From assembly GCA_958295665.1 (NCBI GenBank), contig OY282558.1:185854015-185918014 (forward strand): DNA of 64,000 nt, written 5' to 3'. Position 1 is the first letter of the stretch, and the number at the start of each line of letters is the position of its first letter. Both the position numbers and the translations under genes were made by a program. Below are positions 23,821 to 34,800 of this stretch, piece by piece. The notes below the pieces were generated by a model that ran no database searches, was not told the origin of the DNA, and was given only the letters and a program-made list of their open reading frames with translations. The stretch is from Tipula vernalis. Its lineage: Eukaryota > Arthropoda > Insecta > Diptera > Tipulidae.

Positions 23821-24780
23821 TAGCACCTTCCTTTAATACAATGGTTGGCCTGAAAAGGGAACTCCTTCTTTAAATCCGACACAAGTGACTTTGAACAGTC
23901 TTCACCGAACCCTCCCACTCTCTCAACATTCGTAGAAAAGTCGCGAAATTTCTCGCGCCACGATGGCATCAAGCTATCCAGCCATGGCCTACCCAAAAGA
24001 GGTACCCAATGTCCGGCACGAAACACAAACAGCTCCAATTGTTCCTCATGTAATCCATATTTAACGCGATCTAGCACTTTCGCAACAATGTCCAACTTTT
24101 CACCATTAGCAGCGGTATACTGCTTTGACACTCTAACCAACCGCAAATTTGGAAATTTCTCACAAAACACTGCCGAACCGAACACTGTTATCGCCGCACC
24201 GGTATCGATTTTCATTTGAATAGGCACGTTATTCACCAATACACGCCCCACCTCAGCTTTCGATTGTTTGTTTGAAATCCCATTAACAAAGTTAAGCGAA
24301 TTAAAGAAATCTTCATTTTCTTCTTCTACCGAATTAAGTTTATGGTTCTTTGGACACATTTTTCTTGCATGACCACGTTGAAAACATCTAAAACATTTCC
24401 AATTTTTTGCTGGTCAATCTTTATTCATATCTTCACTGGATTGGCTTTGTTTGACCCCACTACTCGACGAACTGAATTTCTTCCACTAAAGTTGATTTTC
24501 AAAACTGCACCACCACTATCGATTATGGTTTTCGACTCCAAAAGCGCCAGCTCCATACTGATCGCACTTTTATAAACGCATTCAAATTTGTTTTCACTAT
24601 TTTCGGACAGTAATTTTTTTTTTGAATAGTTTCAAAATCAATTGATCCCGTAGCGCATCACCCAAAAAATTCCCAAAATTACATGAGCGTGATACCTTTT
24701 TTAACTCAACTGTATAATCTGCTATTGATTCATTCACGCTGATTAAATCGAAAACGTTCAAAAATAACAATTTTAATATA
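23820..24780 (-). pseudogene. Gypsy B gag end and protease
   Basis: The minus strand at about 24600-24770 gives ESIADYTVELKKVSRSCNFG and LRDQLILKLF, the typical gypsy gag core. A CCHC knuckle (CFRCFQRGHARKMC) lies at about 24350-24400, where the upstream frame meets the ORF at 23820-24359. The protease begins near 24240 with VPIQMKIDTGAAITVFG and goes on to VPLLGRPWLDSLMP near 23980. One frame break separates the gag core from the knuckle. The gag N-terminus is missing at the truncation point. Confidence 0.8.
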
Positions 24781-24800
24781 ATGATTTTTTAACAGGTAAT

Positions 24801-24839
24801 AATGTGACAATTCTGCTTAATAAGCAAAATTGTCACATT
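24801..24839. repeat. Near-perfect 39-bp palindrome at the gypsy B/mariner junction
   Basis: Arms AATGTGACAATTCTGCTTA (24801-24819) and its complement at 24821-24839, with one mismatch and a single-base centre. It lies where gypsy B coding homology ends and the mariner transposase remnant begins. Confidence 0.8.
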
Positions 24840-24857
24840 TGAAGCGAACATAATCCT

Positions 24858-25401
24858 CGGAGCCATTGTTCAAAAACCATTCATCCACAAAACAATTACC
24901 GTTTGGTGTGCTTTGTGGGCCGAAGGAATCATCGGACCATATGTGTTCAAAAATAATGCTGGTGAAAACGTTGCAGTCAACGGAGACCGGTATAGAGACA
25001 TAATTACTAATTTTTTTGTGCCTTAATTGGATGGTAATGACATCAGAGACATGTGATTCCAACAAGACGGGACCTCATTCCATACAGCGCGCGATACAAT
25101 TAATTTACTGAAACCAACATTGGATGAACGATTAATATCGAGAAATGGACCTGTTAACTGGCCACCGCGTTCGTGTGATTTAAAACGAACCGCTGTACTA
25201 TTTTCTTTATGGGTATGTTAAGTCACTTATCTACGCTGATAAGCAAGAGTCTATTGAACACTTGTAAGCTAACATTCGATGCGTTATTGCCGAAACACGG
25301 CCAAAAATACTGCGAAGAGTGCTCAAAAAATGGCCCTCCAGATTACGCCGTGTACGCGCCAGCCGCGGCGGTCACATGTCCGAAATCATATTCAAATATT
25401 A
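24858..25401 (+). pseudogene. Mariner-type transposase C-terminal fossil
   Basis: The plus-strand frame gives IVQKPFIHKTITVWCALWAE, GIIGPYVFKNNAGENVAV, DRYRDIITNFFVP, FQQDGTSFHTARDTINLL, GPVNWPPRSCDL and, near the end, VIAETRPKILRR and HMSEIIFK. This is the mariner-group transposase found widely in insects. Second Asp is kept (QQDGTS). Counting to the place of the third Asp gives about 41 residues (DD41D-like spacing), but the usual TPLD there reads RTAV, so the third Asp is lost. Stops and frameshifts occur near 25025, 25050 and 25220. The N-terminal DNA-binding part is missing. Confidence 0.8.
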
Positions 25402-25514
25402 ATGACATATACATAATGATCTTCGAAATAAAGTCACGTTCATGGCCATTAAAATTATTTTTCTGCGTTTTATTTATATTCAAAGTTCTATACCTCGAAA
25501 TGAAAAACCCTTTA

Positions 25515-25830
25515 CCAAACAAAATGTTGCTAAGCATGTTAAGGATAAGCTCAACAATAATATGGAATAATAATTAACCCTCAAAAAATATCGGATAATT
25601 TCGTAAATATCGAATTATTATTATTGTTCAAATAGGCTCTAAGATTCTCGAGTAACATCGAACAATCAAATACAACCGACAATCTCAAACATACTCGAAT
25701 AATCTCAAAAATCTCGAATAACCTGGTTGTTTCGAAACCCCGAATCACCAATTAAGTCTCGAATATCACTAATCATTTCCTTGCTACACTCCAATAATCT
25801 CGAGAAACTTTAAAAAGTGATCAAAAGATG
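25515..25830. repeat. Degenerate TCGAA-rich repeat DNA, right block
   Basis: Repeated AATCTCGAATAA, AATCTCAAAAATCTCG and similar units, like those at 20520-21209 on the other side of the mariner. Confidence 0.65.
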
Positions 25831-26339
25831 AAATCCAAGAGAAAGGGATATGAAACAGGGGAACCACGCCGAAAATTAATTAAAAACCAACACTAATTGC
25901 AAAATTAGACAAAAACAAAAAAAAGTTATAGAAAACTTGACTGATAATGAAAAGTTAATCCATTTATATATGTGGCCTACATAGCCCATCTTTCTGCATA
26001 TTTTTATGGATAAGGCTATTTTACATACAATATATATACGCGTAATGTAAACCAATTTTTTCCCAATTTAATTCCACTTTTTGTAAAAATATTTCCAATT
26101 TTAATTACGCTCAGAAAAAGAGAAATGGCATCGACTAATTTAACTTAGAATTGTAGAGCCTAACGGCTTCGTTAACCTCTCACGAGCACGCGGGAGGTCG
26201 CCGCGCCCCCCCCCACCGCTTAGTCCTCCGAGGGGGCTTTAGAAAATAATTTATATTTTATAGGAATTTACAACTCTATAGGAGCGGGAGTAAGGAAATA
26301 AAAAAAACAAAATATTTTACGTAAAATAAATACGTGGAT
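25831..26339. other. Gene-free stretch with a GC-rich patch
   Basis: No domain-bearing frame. The patch at about 26165-26235 (CACGAGCACGCGGGAGGTCG, then a run of nine or more C) stands out from the AT-rich surroundings. I cannot assign it. Confidence 0.5.
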
Positions 26340-26510
26340 TTGACGATGGATCCACGATCAATTGTCCATACGATCAATTGACCCACGATCATGTTCATAC
26401 GAACAATTGTATCCACAATCAATTGTTTCCACGATCAATTGTGTCTACGATCAATTGTTCACGTTCAATTGTAACACGATCAATTGTTTACGATCAATTA
26501 ACCGGAACCC
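26340..26510. repeat. Tandem repeat of a CCACGATCAATTGT-like unit
   Basis: About eleven irregular copies of ACGATCAATTGT, spaced 12-17 bp, with variants such as ACAATCAATTGT and ACGTTCAATTGT. The core CAATTG is palindromic, so each unit reads similarly on both strands. Confidence 0.85.
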
Positions 26511-27201
26511 CTAAATATTATTTCGTTTTATGAGCATTTAATGGTTGGGTCAAAGTGCAAGGTATTTGTTAAATATTTCGAATTAATGCTTTGAGTGTAC
26601 TGAATAGTACAATAATAAGTGAAATGTAATTAAAAAGATCCTAAAAAGGATCGATCATAAATGCCCGATTCAACACCTACTTATAAGTAAAAATAGATAA
26701 GGGTTTTAATGTTAACAAGAACCCCTATACAATTTAATACAGATAAACATTATATTTTATGGTTTGGTTATAAGAATAATTTTTAATGTACCTATAAAAA
26801 AAGGATGACCATTACTGGAGAGATATGTACATACATGAGATACTTGAGTTGATTACGTGATCCAATAAAGATAGGCCTAATTTAAAAATAAAAAATAAAA
26901 ATTTTTAATTAAATAAATAAATAAATTAAATTGCTTGAATTAATAAATAATGTGTTTTAACCGTGTCATAAACGAAAACATACCCAACAAGTTACACTTA
27001 ATGGGTATAACATTAAGAAATATGTGCCTGCCGGAGATTTTGATGAATAAAAAGAAAAGATTGGCATTTTTTTGACTATAGCCACACAAAATTATAGCGA
27101 TTATATTTGTTTACCCAAATAAAACCTAGTAAGTCAAGATAATTATTCAAATAAGGCAGAGCAAACTTTATCTATAAAATATAAAAGTCAAAGAAACCAA
27201 C
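26511..27201. other. Gene-free AT-rich stretch
   Basis: Nothing recognisable between the tandem repeat and the small MITE. Confidence 0.5.
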
Positions 27202-27372
27202 GTGTCCGTTCCGTTTCGTTCGCTTTTTATTTGCTCCATTTCTTGGTCAATTTCGCCGCCTACTCCAAAATTTTAAACTTTGGATCTAGTAGTAGAATTC
27301 AACTTTTCATCTTTTATTCATAAAGATGATGTAAATTGGGACGAAAAAACACGAACGGAACGGAACGGACAC
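27202..27372. mobile_element. 171-bp MITE with 21-bp terminal inverted repeats
   Basis: Left end GTGTCCGTTCCGTTTCGTTC (27202-27221) and G; the right end 27352-27372 is its reverse complement with one mismatch. The interior is AT-rich and non-coding. I see no obvious target duplication, so the superfamily is open. Confidence 0.75.
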
Positions 27373-27991
27373 CATTCTGTTTAAGCCTTAAGATATGTTT
27401 TTTTAGTTCAATAGTGATTTATTTATTGTTCCTATATGAATTTGACAACACCAAGAAGAGCGGGCACTAGAAGTTCAAAATTCGACTGTCGATTGTCACA
27501 GTTTTATATTGTATTTTATCAGAGCCTTCTAAAGTATAGAGACATAATCATTATGACGTATTTTTTTAGAAATCCATAGTAAAAATGGTGTTTTTTAGCT
27601 TCAAGTTTTTCAATGAAAAAAGCAAAAATATTATAAACCCTTTATACAAAAGTCCTCTACATATCTTTTACAACAATATACTACAAGGCTATATCTATCT
27701 TATTAAACGAACAATAATTGTATATTTATAAATTTTTTTCTAGAAAATTGGCATACTACCATTTTCAGGTGTGAAAAAAACGATCTAGATATGTCATGAC
27801 TTTGGGAAAATTCATTTAGGGCCTTAATTTTGGAAAACAAAATTAAAACAAATTGAAAGTATTGTGAACAAAATGATAAAATAAATTTTATTTTTTTTTT
27901 TGCCTGAACGAAGTAAATTCAGAAAGTTGTAAAATTAAAAAGTTTTATTTATATTTTGATTTTTCATCAAGGTAAAAACCAAATTCGAAAT
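27373..27991. other. Gene-free stretch, possibly the Helitron A left flank
   Basis: No coding signal. It directly precedes the first ATG of the Helitron. I could not identify the Helitron's 5' TC end. Confidence 0.4.
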
Positions 27992-28398
27992 ATGCCTAAG
28001 GGACGCCCCGAAAAACGCAAATTACCAATTGTTCAAAATTATGCGTCGTTGGAAGAACCACAACCTGGACAATCAAATGTTACGAATGATATCGAATTCA
28101 ATCTCAATATGGAAAATCGAATCGAAGAAATTTTTGTCCAACAACCTGGACCGTCCAACGCGGCAAGACCAATCTGAACAGTTAAAGTAAAAGGCATGGA
28201 AAAAATGTCTGAGGTAATTATGATACTTAATGAATCTCAATCCCAAGAACACCTTGATCAAATGCAACGAATAAATGCGCATCATATCGCAAACGAAAAT
28301 GATGAAGAACGTAATCATCGCTTGGAACAAAACAAAACCGATCTTCACAGCGAATCGCAAACGAAAATGATGCACAACGAAAGCAGCGGTTAGAAGAC

Positions 28399-30220
28399 AT
28401 GCGACAACGAGCATCACAACGAATCGGCAACGAAAATGATGCACAACGAAATCTGCGATTAGAAGAACAACGCCGTCGCAATGTTCGATGGCAACGAGCT
28501 ATGGCACAGAATCCAGTACGAACCTACAAAGATGCCGTAAACTACGCCAGCGTTAATTACAAATCATTGGGATCCTTCAACGTTGTATGTATTAACTGCT
28601 GAGCCCTCCATTTCCCCGAAGAAAGAGTAGCAAATAAAGGTGATTCATTTGGGATTGCTGCTGAACTGGGACTACAACATCCAAATGTGCAGCTCATTTT
28701 TACAGTGCCAGATGGTGTGAATTATAGACGGTTAAACCCTCCTGTATGTAATGAGGTATGCGTTGTTCTTATACGCTTAACGCCGATCAAAGTTTCCCGC
28801 CAAATGAAATGGTTGTAAAACAACGTGGCAAAAAATGTTGCCATTTTAAAAAATATCGACCATCGTGTGGAGCCCTTTACCTGCCCATTGTTTTATCCAG
28901 CCGGAACGTCAGGATATACCGTGAATATGCCACTTCGAATACCTTATGCAAGTCGTCCACATCTAACACGTCTTGAACTAGCGCAATATCGTATAGCTTT
29001 TCGACCTGAACACGTCAAAAGCCTTTCTTTGCAAACTAATTTAACACCCGATCTGCGTCAAACAGTTTTCAACGCCTTACATTTTGGTGGACGACTTTTT
29101 CAACAATATCTCGTCGATACTTTCATTCGAGTTGAACGTGATCGCATCCAATGGATCAAATTTAATCAAAAAACTATTTTAGCCGATCAGTACGCAGGTG
29201 TTACCCGACTTATCAACGACTTAGCAGAATGCAGTTGTTGATGTTAAAATAATACTACCATCATCATTCACCGGATCAACGCGTTACTATACTGAACATT
29301 TCGAAGATGCAATGGCTATATTGTTCGTCGTCTTGGATCGCCAGATTTCTTCATCACCATGACTTGTAATCCCGATTGGCCAGAAATTAAAGAAGCAGCG
29401 CGTATTATATCTGATAATGGAGTTATCTTACAGCAGTCCTCTCAAGATCGTCCCGATCTCGTCGCTCGAATTGCGGAACAAAAATTTAATGAAATTATCA
29501 ATGATTTGGATAAAAAACAGATATTTGGAAAAACTGAAGATCGAATCCATAATCCAGAAGAAATTGATGATCTACATAATTTCAGCTGAAATTCCAAATA
29601 CCGACGACCCTGAATTGCTAGAATTAGTGTTAAAATGGGTGATTGGGAGTTATGACCCCAAATTGGACCAAAATAATCAAGAAGAATTTTCACATGAACT
29701 TGCAGTATATCGAAAAGATAAGGATAATCGCCGAGTTATACGAGATAATCGTCATGTGGCCACATATAATACTTATTTGCTGAAAAAATTCCAATGTCAC
29801 ATCAATGTTGAATATGTTGGCAGGATAGGTCCGGTATATAAATACATCTACAAAGGACATGATTGCGTTTCAATAAAGGTTGTCGAAAATCAACGGAGTT
29901 TGATTTATAATGAAGCAGACACCTATGCGGAAGGTTGCTGCATTACAGCACCTGAAGCATGCTGGCGATTATTTGGCCACGAAATCCAAAGAAAGAGTCA
30001 TATCGTTCAGCGCTTGAATATTCATTTACGTGGTCAATATCGAATGCAAGATATTGACCAAGCAAAAGAAGATCTGGCAGATATTGGACAAAAAGGTTCA
30101 ATGTTAGAAGCGTATTTTCGACATAACCAGGCGTTGAAGCAAATGCAAACAAACCAGAATTACTACTACTATTTGCAAATGCCCGAACATTTTAAATGGG
30201 ATGGAAAAACGAGCAGATGA
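28399..30220 (+). pseudogene. Helitron A Rep region
   Basis: Blocks in order: QNPVRTYKDAVNYASVNYKS; LQTNLTPDLRQTVFNALHF and GRLFQQYLVDTFIRVERDRI; GSPDFFITMTCNPDWPEI; DRPDLVARIAEQKFNEII; SAEIPNTDDPELLELVLKW; LKKFQCHINVEYVGR, YKYIYKGHDC; and ITAPEACWRLFGHEI. These are the Helitron-like N and Rep domains. FGK is followed at once by TEDRIHNPEEIDD, so the intervening segment that normally carries the HUH metal-binding motif (PHAHIL-type) is deleted. The usual KYxxKYxxKG reads GPVYKYIYKG, so the first of the paired tyrosines is also missing. Rep would nick and join single strands during transposition; this copy could not. Confidence 0.82.
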
Positions 30221-30532
30221 CATTCGTTATGCGACATACAAACAACGATAAACGGTGGATAGATGGTCTAGAAGAATCAGCACTGTCCAAAATGCCTTCG
30301 ATAATGCGAATACTCTTCGTTCCGATTCTTATTTTTGGATGTCCCGAAGATCCATAAGGTCTCTGGGAAAGATCTGAGGATGCTGCAAACAAACGTGCTT
30401 TTCGTATTATTGCATTCAAGTTAAATACGACAGCAACAGAAGGTCGAAATTTTCGTTTCTGGGTGGAACGATATGGTAAGGACGACATTGACAATTACGA
30501 AGATGACCAAAACATGGACGTTCTAAATTCTG

Positions 30533-31937
30533 ATGAGTCAGCTGCTACTGGAGAACGCATGTATCGGCTTCTGCAAGGAAAACAGATTGAAAATTGTGGA
30601 CAGTATTTTACGTGCAGCCAATGATTCTAACTATGTTGAAACAAAATGTTTTTTCATAGATGAACCAGGCGGTACCGGTAAAACCTTCGTGTATAAGACC
30701 TTGTATCACTTATTTTGTGGCCAAAATCGCAAAGTAAAATGTATGGCATTTACTGGAATCGCATCAACTCTATTGCCTGCTGGACAAACATCACACAAGA
30801 CATTTGGTCTGAGAGTTCCGCTTTCGTCAGATTCAATTTCCAGCATTAAACCTGGTTCAGTCAAAGCTACAGAACTCGCTCAAGTTGATGTTTTCCTTAT
30901 GGATGAGGCACCGATGTTACTAAAGTATGGTTTACAAAATATGGATCAGTTGTTGCGGCCTATTGCAAATCCAAACTTGCCATTTGGAGGGAAAATTTTA
31001 GTCCCTGCTTACCTCTTCAACTCCGAAGCAACCGTAGTGAAACACTCGATTTGTTGATCAAAAAAAGTCATCTCTGGAAGCATTTCAAAAATTTTTCGTT
31101 AAAAAAAACTATGCGTGTCGATCCTGAACAGGAATCATTCGCAAAGTGTATGCTGAAACTGGGAAATGGAAATCTTCCAAAAAATGACTTCAATGAAATC
31201 GAATTACCTGAGGATATAATTTCCAGTGGTAATTTAATCGAAGAAGTATTTGGAAATTGCCTTGCGAATCAAAATTACGATGGAATGAAGGAACGTGTTA
31301 TTCTCGCGCCGCTGAACAAAGAAGTCAGTAATATTAATGCTGAGATCGTCGATCGTCTCTGAGGAGAATACAAATCGTATACAAGTCATGATTCTGTGAA
31401 GGATAAACAGGAAGGAGGTATTGAATTCATGCCAGATTTTCTTAATTCGATTGAAATTGCTGATTGCCACCCCATGAATTAAAACTAATGAACAATACGA
31501 TAATTATGTGCAATGGAACACGCCTGATTGTTACCGAATTATGTAACAACGTAGTTAAAGCAAAAATAATTTCTGGAGAAAAAGCTGGACAAGAAGTACA
31601 CATTCCTCCACTTGGATGTACAATACAACGACATCAATTTCCGCTTCGACCAGCGTTTGCGATGACCGTGCATACATCTCAAGGGCAAACGTTCGAATTT
31701 GTTGGCGTCGACCTTCGTACACCTGTCTTTATTCATGGTATGTTGTACGTAGCATTTTCCCGTGTTTAACGACAAAATAGCTTGAAGGTTTTGTTACCAC
31801 CTGAAAATGAACGTCGCACGTGTAATGTTGTGTGGAAAGAAGCATTAAACGCTCCTGATGAAACTTTTATAAGTCTTGTTAGTGACAGCGACGACAGTTA
31901 CCTCGGCAACATCGATTTTTATGTCTCAGCCGAATAA
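30533..31937 (+). pseudogene. Helitron A PIF1-like helicase region
   Basis: Walker A is at about 30658-30687 (DEPGGTGKTF, where family members usually have GPGGTGKT), followed by CMAFTGIASTLLPAGQTSHK and Walker B VFLMDEAPM at about 30890-30915. Further blocks are MRVDPEQESFAKCMLKLGNG, RVILAPLNKEVSNINA, CNGTRLIVTEL and the C-terminal FAMTVHTSQGQTFEFVGVDL, LYVAFSRV. The blocks fall in three frames (breaks near 31050, 31360 and 31460), with a stop near 31767. The helicase would unwind DNA during rolling-circle transposition. Confidence 0.85.
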
Positions 31938-32310
31938 AATAAAATGAAATTAAAGTTGTTTTGCGAAAGAGATTAAAAAAACTGTCTTTCTTTTCACCAA
32001 GCGAAACTCGGTCCCCTGGTACTTATTATTAAGTAAGTATTAATTGCAGAAATATTAAAATTAAATTATGCCTAAAATATATTTTTCGAACTTTCATTTT
32101 GAAAAATACATCAAAGTTGGCTCTGACGAATTAAAATAACACTTGCTAAATTTATCTTTAGTTTTACTAGTGTACGTCAGATGTCTAAGATGTTTACAGA
32201 AAAATACGAAAAAAAATTATTTTCCTACAATCGCCGTGAAAAGCAGGCTTTTTTTCTCTGTTTTCAAAGCCCAAAGTGTCTGTTTTTTTGACAGTTAATA
32301 AACAAATTAC

Positions 32311-32345
32311 TTTGTCACACGTTTCTCTTAGAAACGTGTGACAAA
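32311..32345. repeat. Perfect 16-bp stem hairpin
   Basis: TTTGTCACACGTTTCT (32311-32326), loop CTT, then the exact reverse complement (32330-32345). Confidence 0.9.
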
Positions 32346-32835
32346 ACTTGAAACCGCACGCTAAATTTGAACATATGAAAAGAAGAGTAAGAGTAAAAGA
32401 AGAGTATTGAAAAGCGAAATTTCACATAATTATGATGTAATTATTTTTATTGATTATTATTGAAATTTACATTAATGGTACAATTGGTGCAGTTTTGTAT
32501 GTTGATGCCGCGTTGATTGAGTTCTGGTGATAAAATAGAATGAATGTTTTCCGTGGTTATTTGAGAAATCGCTGTCACTTAAATCCATTTTTTTTAGTTT
32601 TTTGTTGCAAAAAATAAATTGTCAATTTTTAAGAAAGACTAATGTTTGTATAAAACATCAAACCAAATTTTTGTTTTTCTTTATGAAAAATAAAAAAAAT
32701 CTTTGACTACTCGATTGAACAAAATGTCGGTCCTAAAATAAAATCGTATTGTCAGTATAGTAAATTTTACTACAAAATTATCTTTTTATTATATTTTTTA
32801 AAATGATTGTAGGAAAAATAAAGTGTGAAACACGT

Positions 32836-32928
32836 CCGCAAAGTTGTTTGTCACGCTCGAAAGGTTGCTGGCCTCCGTCCCGTCGGCCAGCAATTTCCTT
32901 TCTTGCGTGACAAACTGGCACTTTGCGC
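32836..32928. repeat. Long GC-rich imperfect hairpin
   Basis: The left arm includes GCAAAG, GTTTGTCACGC, GAAAGG and TTGCTGGCC. After the loop TCCGTCCCGTC, the right arm has the complements in reverse order (GGCCAGCAA, CCTTTC, GCGTGACAAAC, CTTTGCGC), with small internal loops. The TTTGTCAC start resembles that of the 32311 hairpin. Confidence 0.85.
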
Positions 32929-33186
32929 TCTTGATACACAAATAACTATTAACCACAAAATTGTCGCACGTTCTTAATATTTTGTGAAGGAGTTTGAGTT
33001 TGTCTCTCATCGAGTAAACGTCAAAAGTAAAATTAAAATTGTTTAATAAATTGTATTGATACTACATAACAAACAAATTTACAAAAACACAGTGAAATAG
33101 TAACAAGTGTATTGTTTATAGTGCGTTTGTATAATAAATATAATAAAAGTTTTTATAAGTGACAAAAACTATAATCAAACGTCACA

Positions 33187-33428
33187 ATGTCTAAAGGTAA
33201 TAAACATAGCAAAATCGATGCCCCGATTTTGTTTTACCGCTACGAAATCAATACAATGTATTGAAAGAACAGGAAGCATCAACAACAAACGACCATGAAT
33301 CTAACCGAAATTCAGTTAAAAAATTAAAAATACTACCTATAATTTCTCAAATGACATCAGCTGATGTACATATTGCCGCAAAAAAAATAGGCGTTACACA
33401 CTATATTGTAATATTAAAAAATATAAGG
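33187..33428 (+). pseudogene. Jockey-like LINE ORF1 N-terminal fragment
   Basis: It starts MSKGNKHSKIDAPI at ATG 33187. After a frameshift near 33250 it gives NVLKEQEAST, NSVKKLKILPIISQMTSADV, HIAAKKIGVTHYIVIL. The KxxPI ... M ... DV ... GI-xY pattern is that of the conserved jockey-type ORF1 segment. It is cut off at about 33426, where the dispersed inverted-repeat family begins. Confidence 0.5.
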
Positions 33429-34800
33429 GGCTGAAACCTCATAAGGTGATCAGAACTTCGGTCTTGTTTAATTCAGCTCCCAAATCAATCCCGAAATGAA
33501 GCTCTTATGTCAATCTTCAGCTTAACCTCCAACTTAATTTACAACTCAACCTCTATCTCAATCGCAAAATAATCCTAAACGTAATCACCAAATTAATGGT
33601 CAACCGCTTTCAAATCAACCCGTAACCTAACTCCAAATCAAACCTTAAATAATTCCCCAACCGAACAACTCACACCGCAATGCAAGCTAACTATATCCTA
33701 ATGCTATATCAACTCAACTTAGATCGACCCAAATCTCAACCCTCTGCATAACTCTTCAGTTATTTTCCAAATCAATCCCAAAATTAACTCGATTCGAAAG
33801 CAACATACGTATATGAACTCAACTCAATCTAACCGCCCATTAAACCCTAAACTCGACCTCAAATTAGTCCCTAACCGAACTTCTCTTTCAAGTCCAACTC
33901 AATTTCAACTCAAACCCTACTCATTCCTACATACGTACCGTCGTACCTTAAACAATCATTCCATCATACCATTATTCCATTATACCATCATACCATCATG
34001 ACACTAAACCATTAAACCATCGTACAATCGTACCATTGTACCATACTGAAGTCGAACCATCACACCGTGATGTATATCTTACCATCAATCCACCACTTTC
34101 ATACCATTATACCATCATCTCATGTTAAAATCGTACCATCATACAATCAAATAATCATACCATCATAAAACTATACAGTCATACATGTTTTACACTTCAA
34201 GTTGATCCTTTTACACTTCAAACTGAAATTTTACATTTCAAATTGAACCCTTAAAAAAAATTATATGAATGGCCAATTAGGATGGAGCTTGGCTATTCCT
34301 TAACCAATTATGATGAAAATTCACATGTGCGTTGAAAATGGGATTCTAAAATAATTTTTGGATAAAGTTCTGTAATATGGTCAACAAGAAAATAACTTAG
34401 CTATTAAACAGCTTCTATAATGTTGTCTATTTAGATTTCTGTGAATCTGGCAACTGTTGAGGTTTCTTTAAGACAGCCTAAAAGTACTATTCCAATTGCT
34501 AAACGATCAAGATTATCTGCGTAACAATATTTAAGTTCCATTAGAAACTTTGCTTGCCAATCCTTCGCTTTAAACTTTGGGTTATATTTTCCGAGTATTT
34601 GCTGTCAGAGCGGTAAGTTTGGTCTTGTTTAGAAAAATATAATGTGTAGCGGACACGCGTCTCAGTATTGAAACTAATAACTAAGCTTTTCAAATTTCGG
34701 CCTTGACCATAGAAACAGGCAAAAAACAATTCTAAATCGAACAAGCCGTTGTCGAGATACCATGGGTACAGACTACAGACATATACAGACATCCAGACAT
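33426..34800 (-). repeat. Dispersed repeat family, left (inverted) copy
   Basis: Begins GGGGCTGAAACCTCATAAGG and ends near AGACATACAGACATCCAGAC-type sequence. The same features appear reverse-complemented at 42186-43840. Both copies contain 8-mer ACCATCAT/ATGATGGT arrays and the block around TCTAAATCGAACAAGCCG. An insert at 34260-34400 (GGCCAATTAGGATGG ...) matches the tandem units at 42600-42950 in direct orientation. Confidence 0.75.
33941..34180. repeat. Imperfect (ACCATCAT)n array
   Basis: Many copies of ACCATCAT and variants (ACCATTAT, ACCATCGT). Complementary to the GGTATGAT array at 43494-43570. Confidence 0.8.

Larger units (their letters stand above)
21335..24780 (-). mobile_element. 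Ty3/gypsy LTR retrotransposon B, 5'-truncated
   Basis: A minus-strand gypsy element nested in the mariner. Its 3' LTR (21335-21538) and polypurine tract are present. Integrase, RNase H, RT, protease and part of gag follow to about 24780, where the coding match ends. I found no second LTR, so the 5' LTR and gag start are lost. The protein style (integrase with QRAVQTIKKSLQKLL, protease with DTGA) resembles the Mag-like gypsy group seen in many animals. Confidence 0.82.
21212..25512 (+). mobile_element. Mariner-family transposon split by a gypsy element
   Basis: Terminal inverted repeats: left 21212-21242 (AAGGGTGTTTCATTTCGAGG ...) and right 25482-25512, its reverse complement with two mismatches. 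TA duplications flank both ends (21210-21211 and 25513-25514). A decayed transposase (24858-25401) runs toward the right end. About 3.4 kb of gypsy DNA replaces the element's middle. Confidence 0.85.
27992..31937 (+). mobile_element. Helitron A (Rep/helicase rolling-circle transposon), decayed
   Basis: The coding region reads through an N-terminal charged part (MPKGRPEKRKL ... ENDAQRNLRLEEQRRRN), the Helitron Rep region and a PIF1-type helicase, ending SDSDDSYLGN ... VSAE with TAA at 31935. All frames are broken repeatedly. I could not locate convincing termini (5' TC, 3' hairpin plus CTRR), so the bounds given are those of the coding homology. Confidence 0.87.
31938..33186. other. Gene-free stretch with two strong hairpins
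   Basis: No coding signal. It contains the inverted repeats at 32311-32345 and 32836-32928 described separately. It may include the Helitron A 3' end, but I saw no convincing hairpin-CTRR terminus. A CTAG at about 32167 lacks a hairpin just before it. Confidence 0.45.

Noticed and set aside
26165..26235. GC-rich patch as a CpG island, rRNA or tRNA
   Set aside because: It is too short, with no tRNA cloverleaf or rRNA motif that I could recognise.
26340..26510. CRISPR-like spacing of ACGATCAATTGT repeats
   Set aside because: Spacers are only a few bases long, units are degenerate and the genome is eukaryotic.
32160..32175. CTAG as a possible Helitron A 3' end
   Set aside because: No GC-rich hairpin stands just before it, and the 5' end is not identified.
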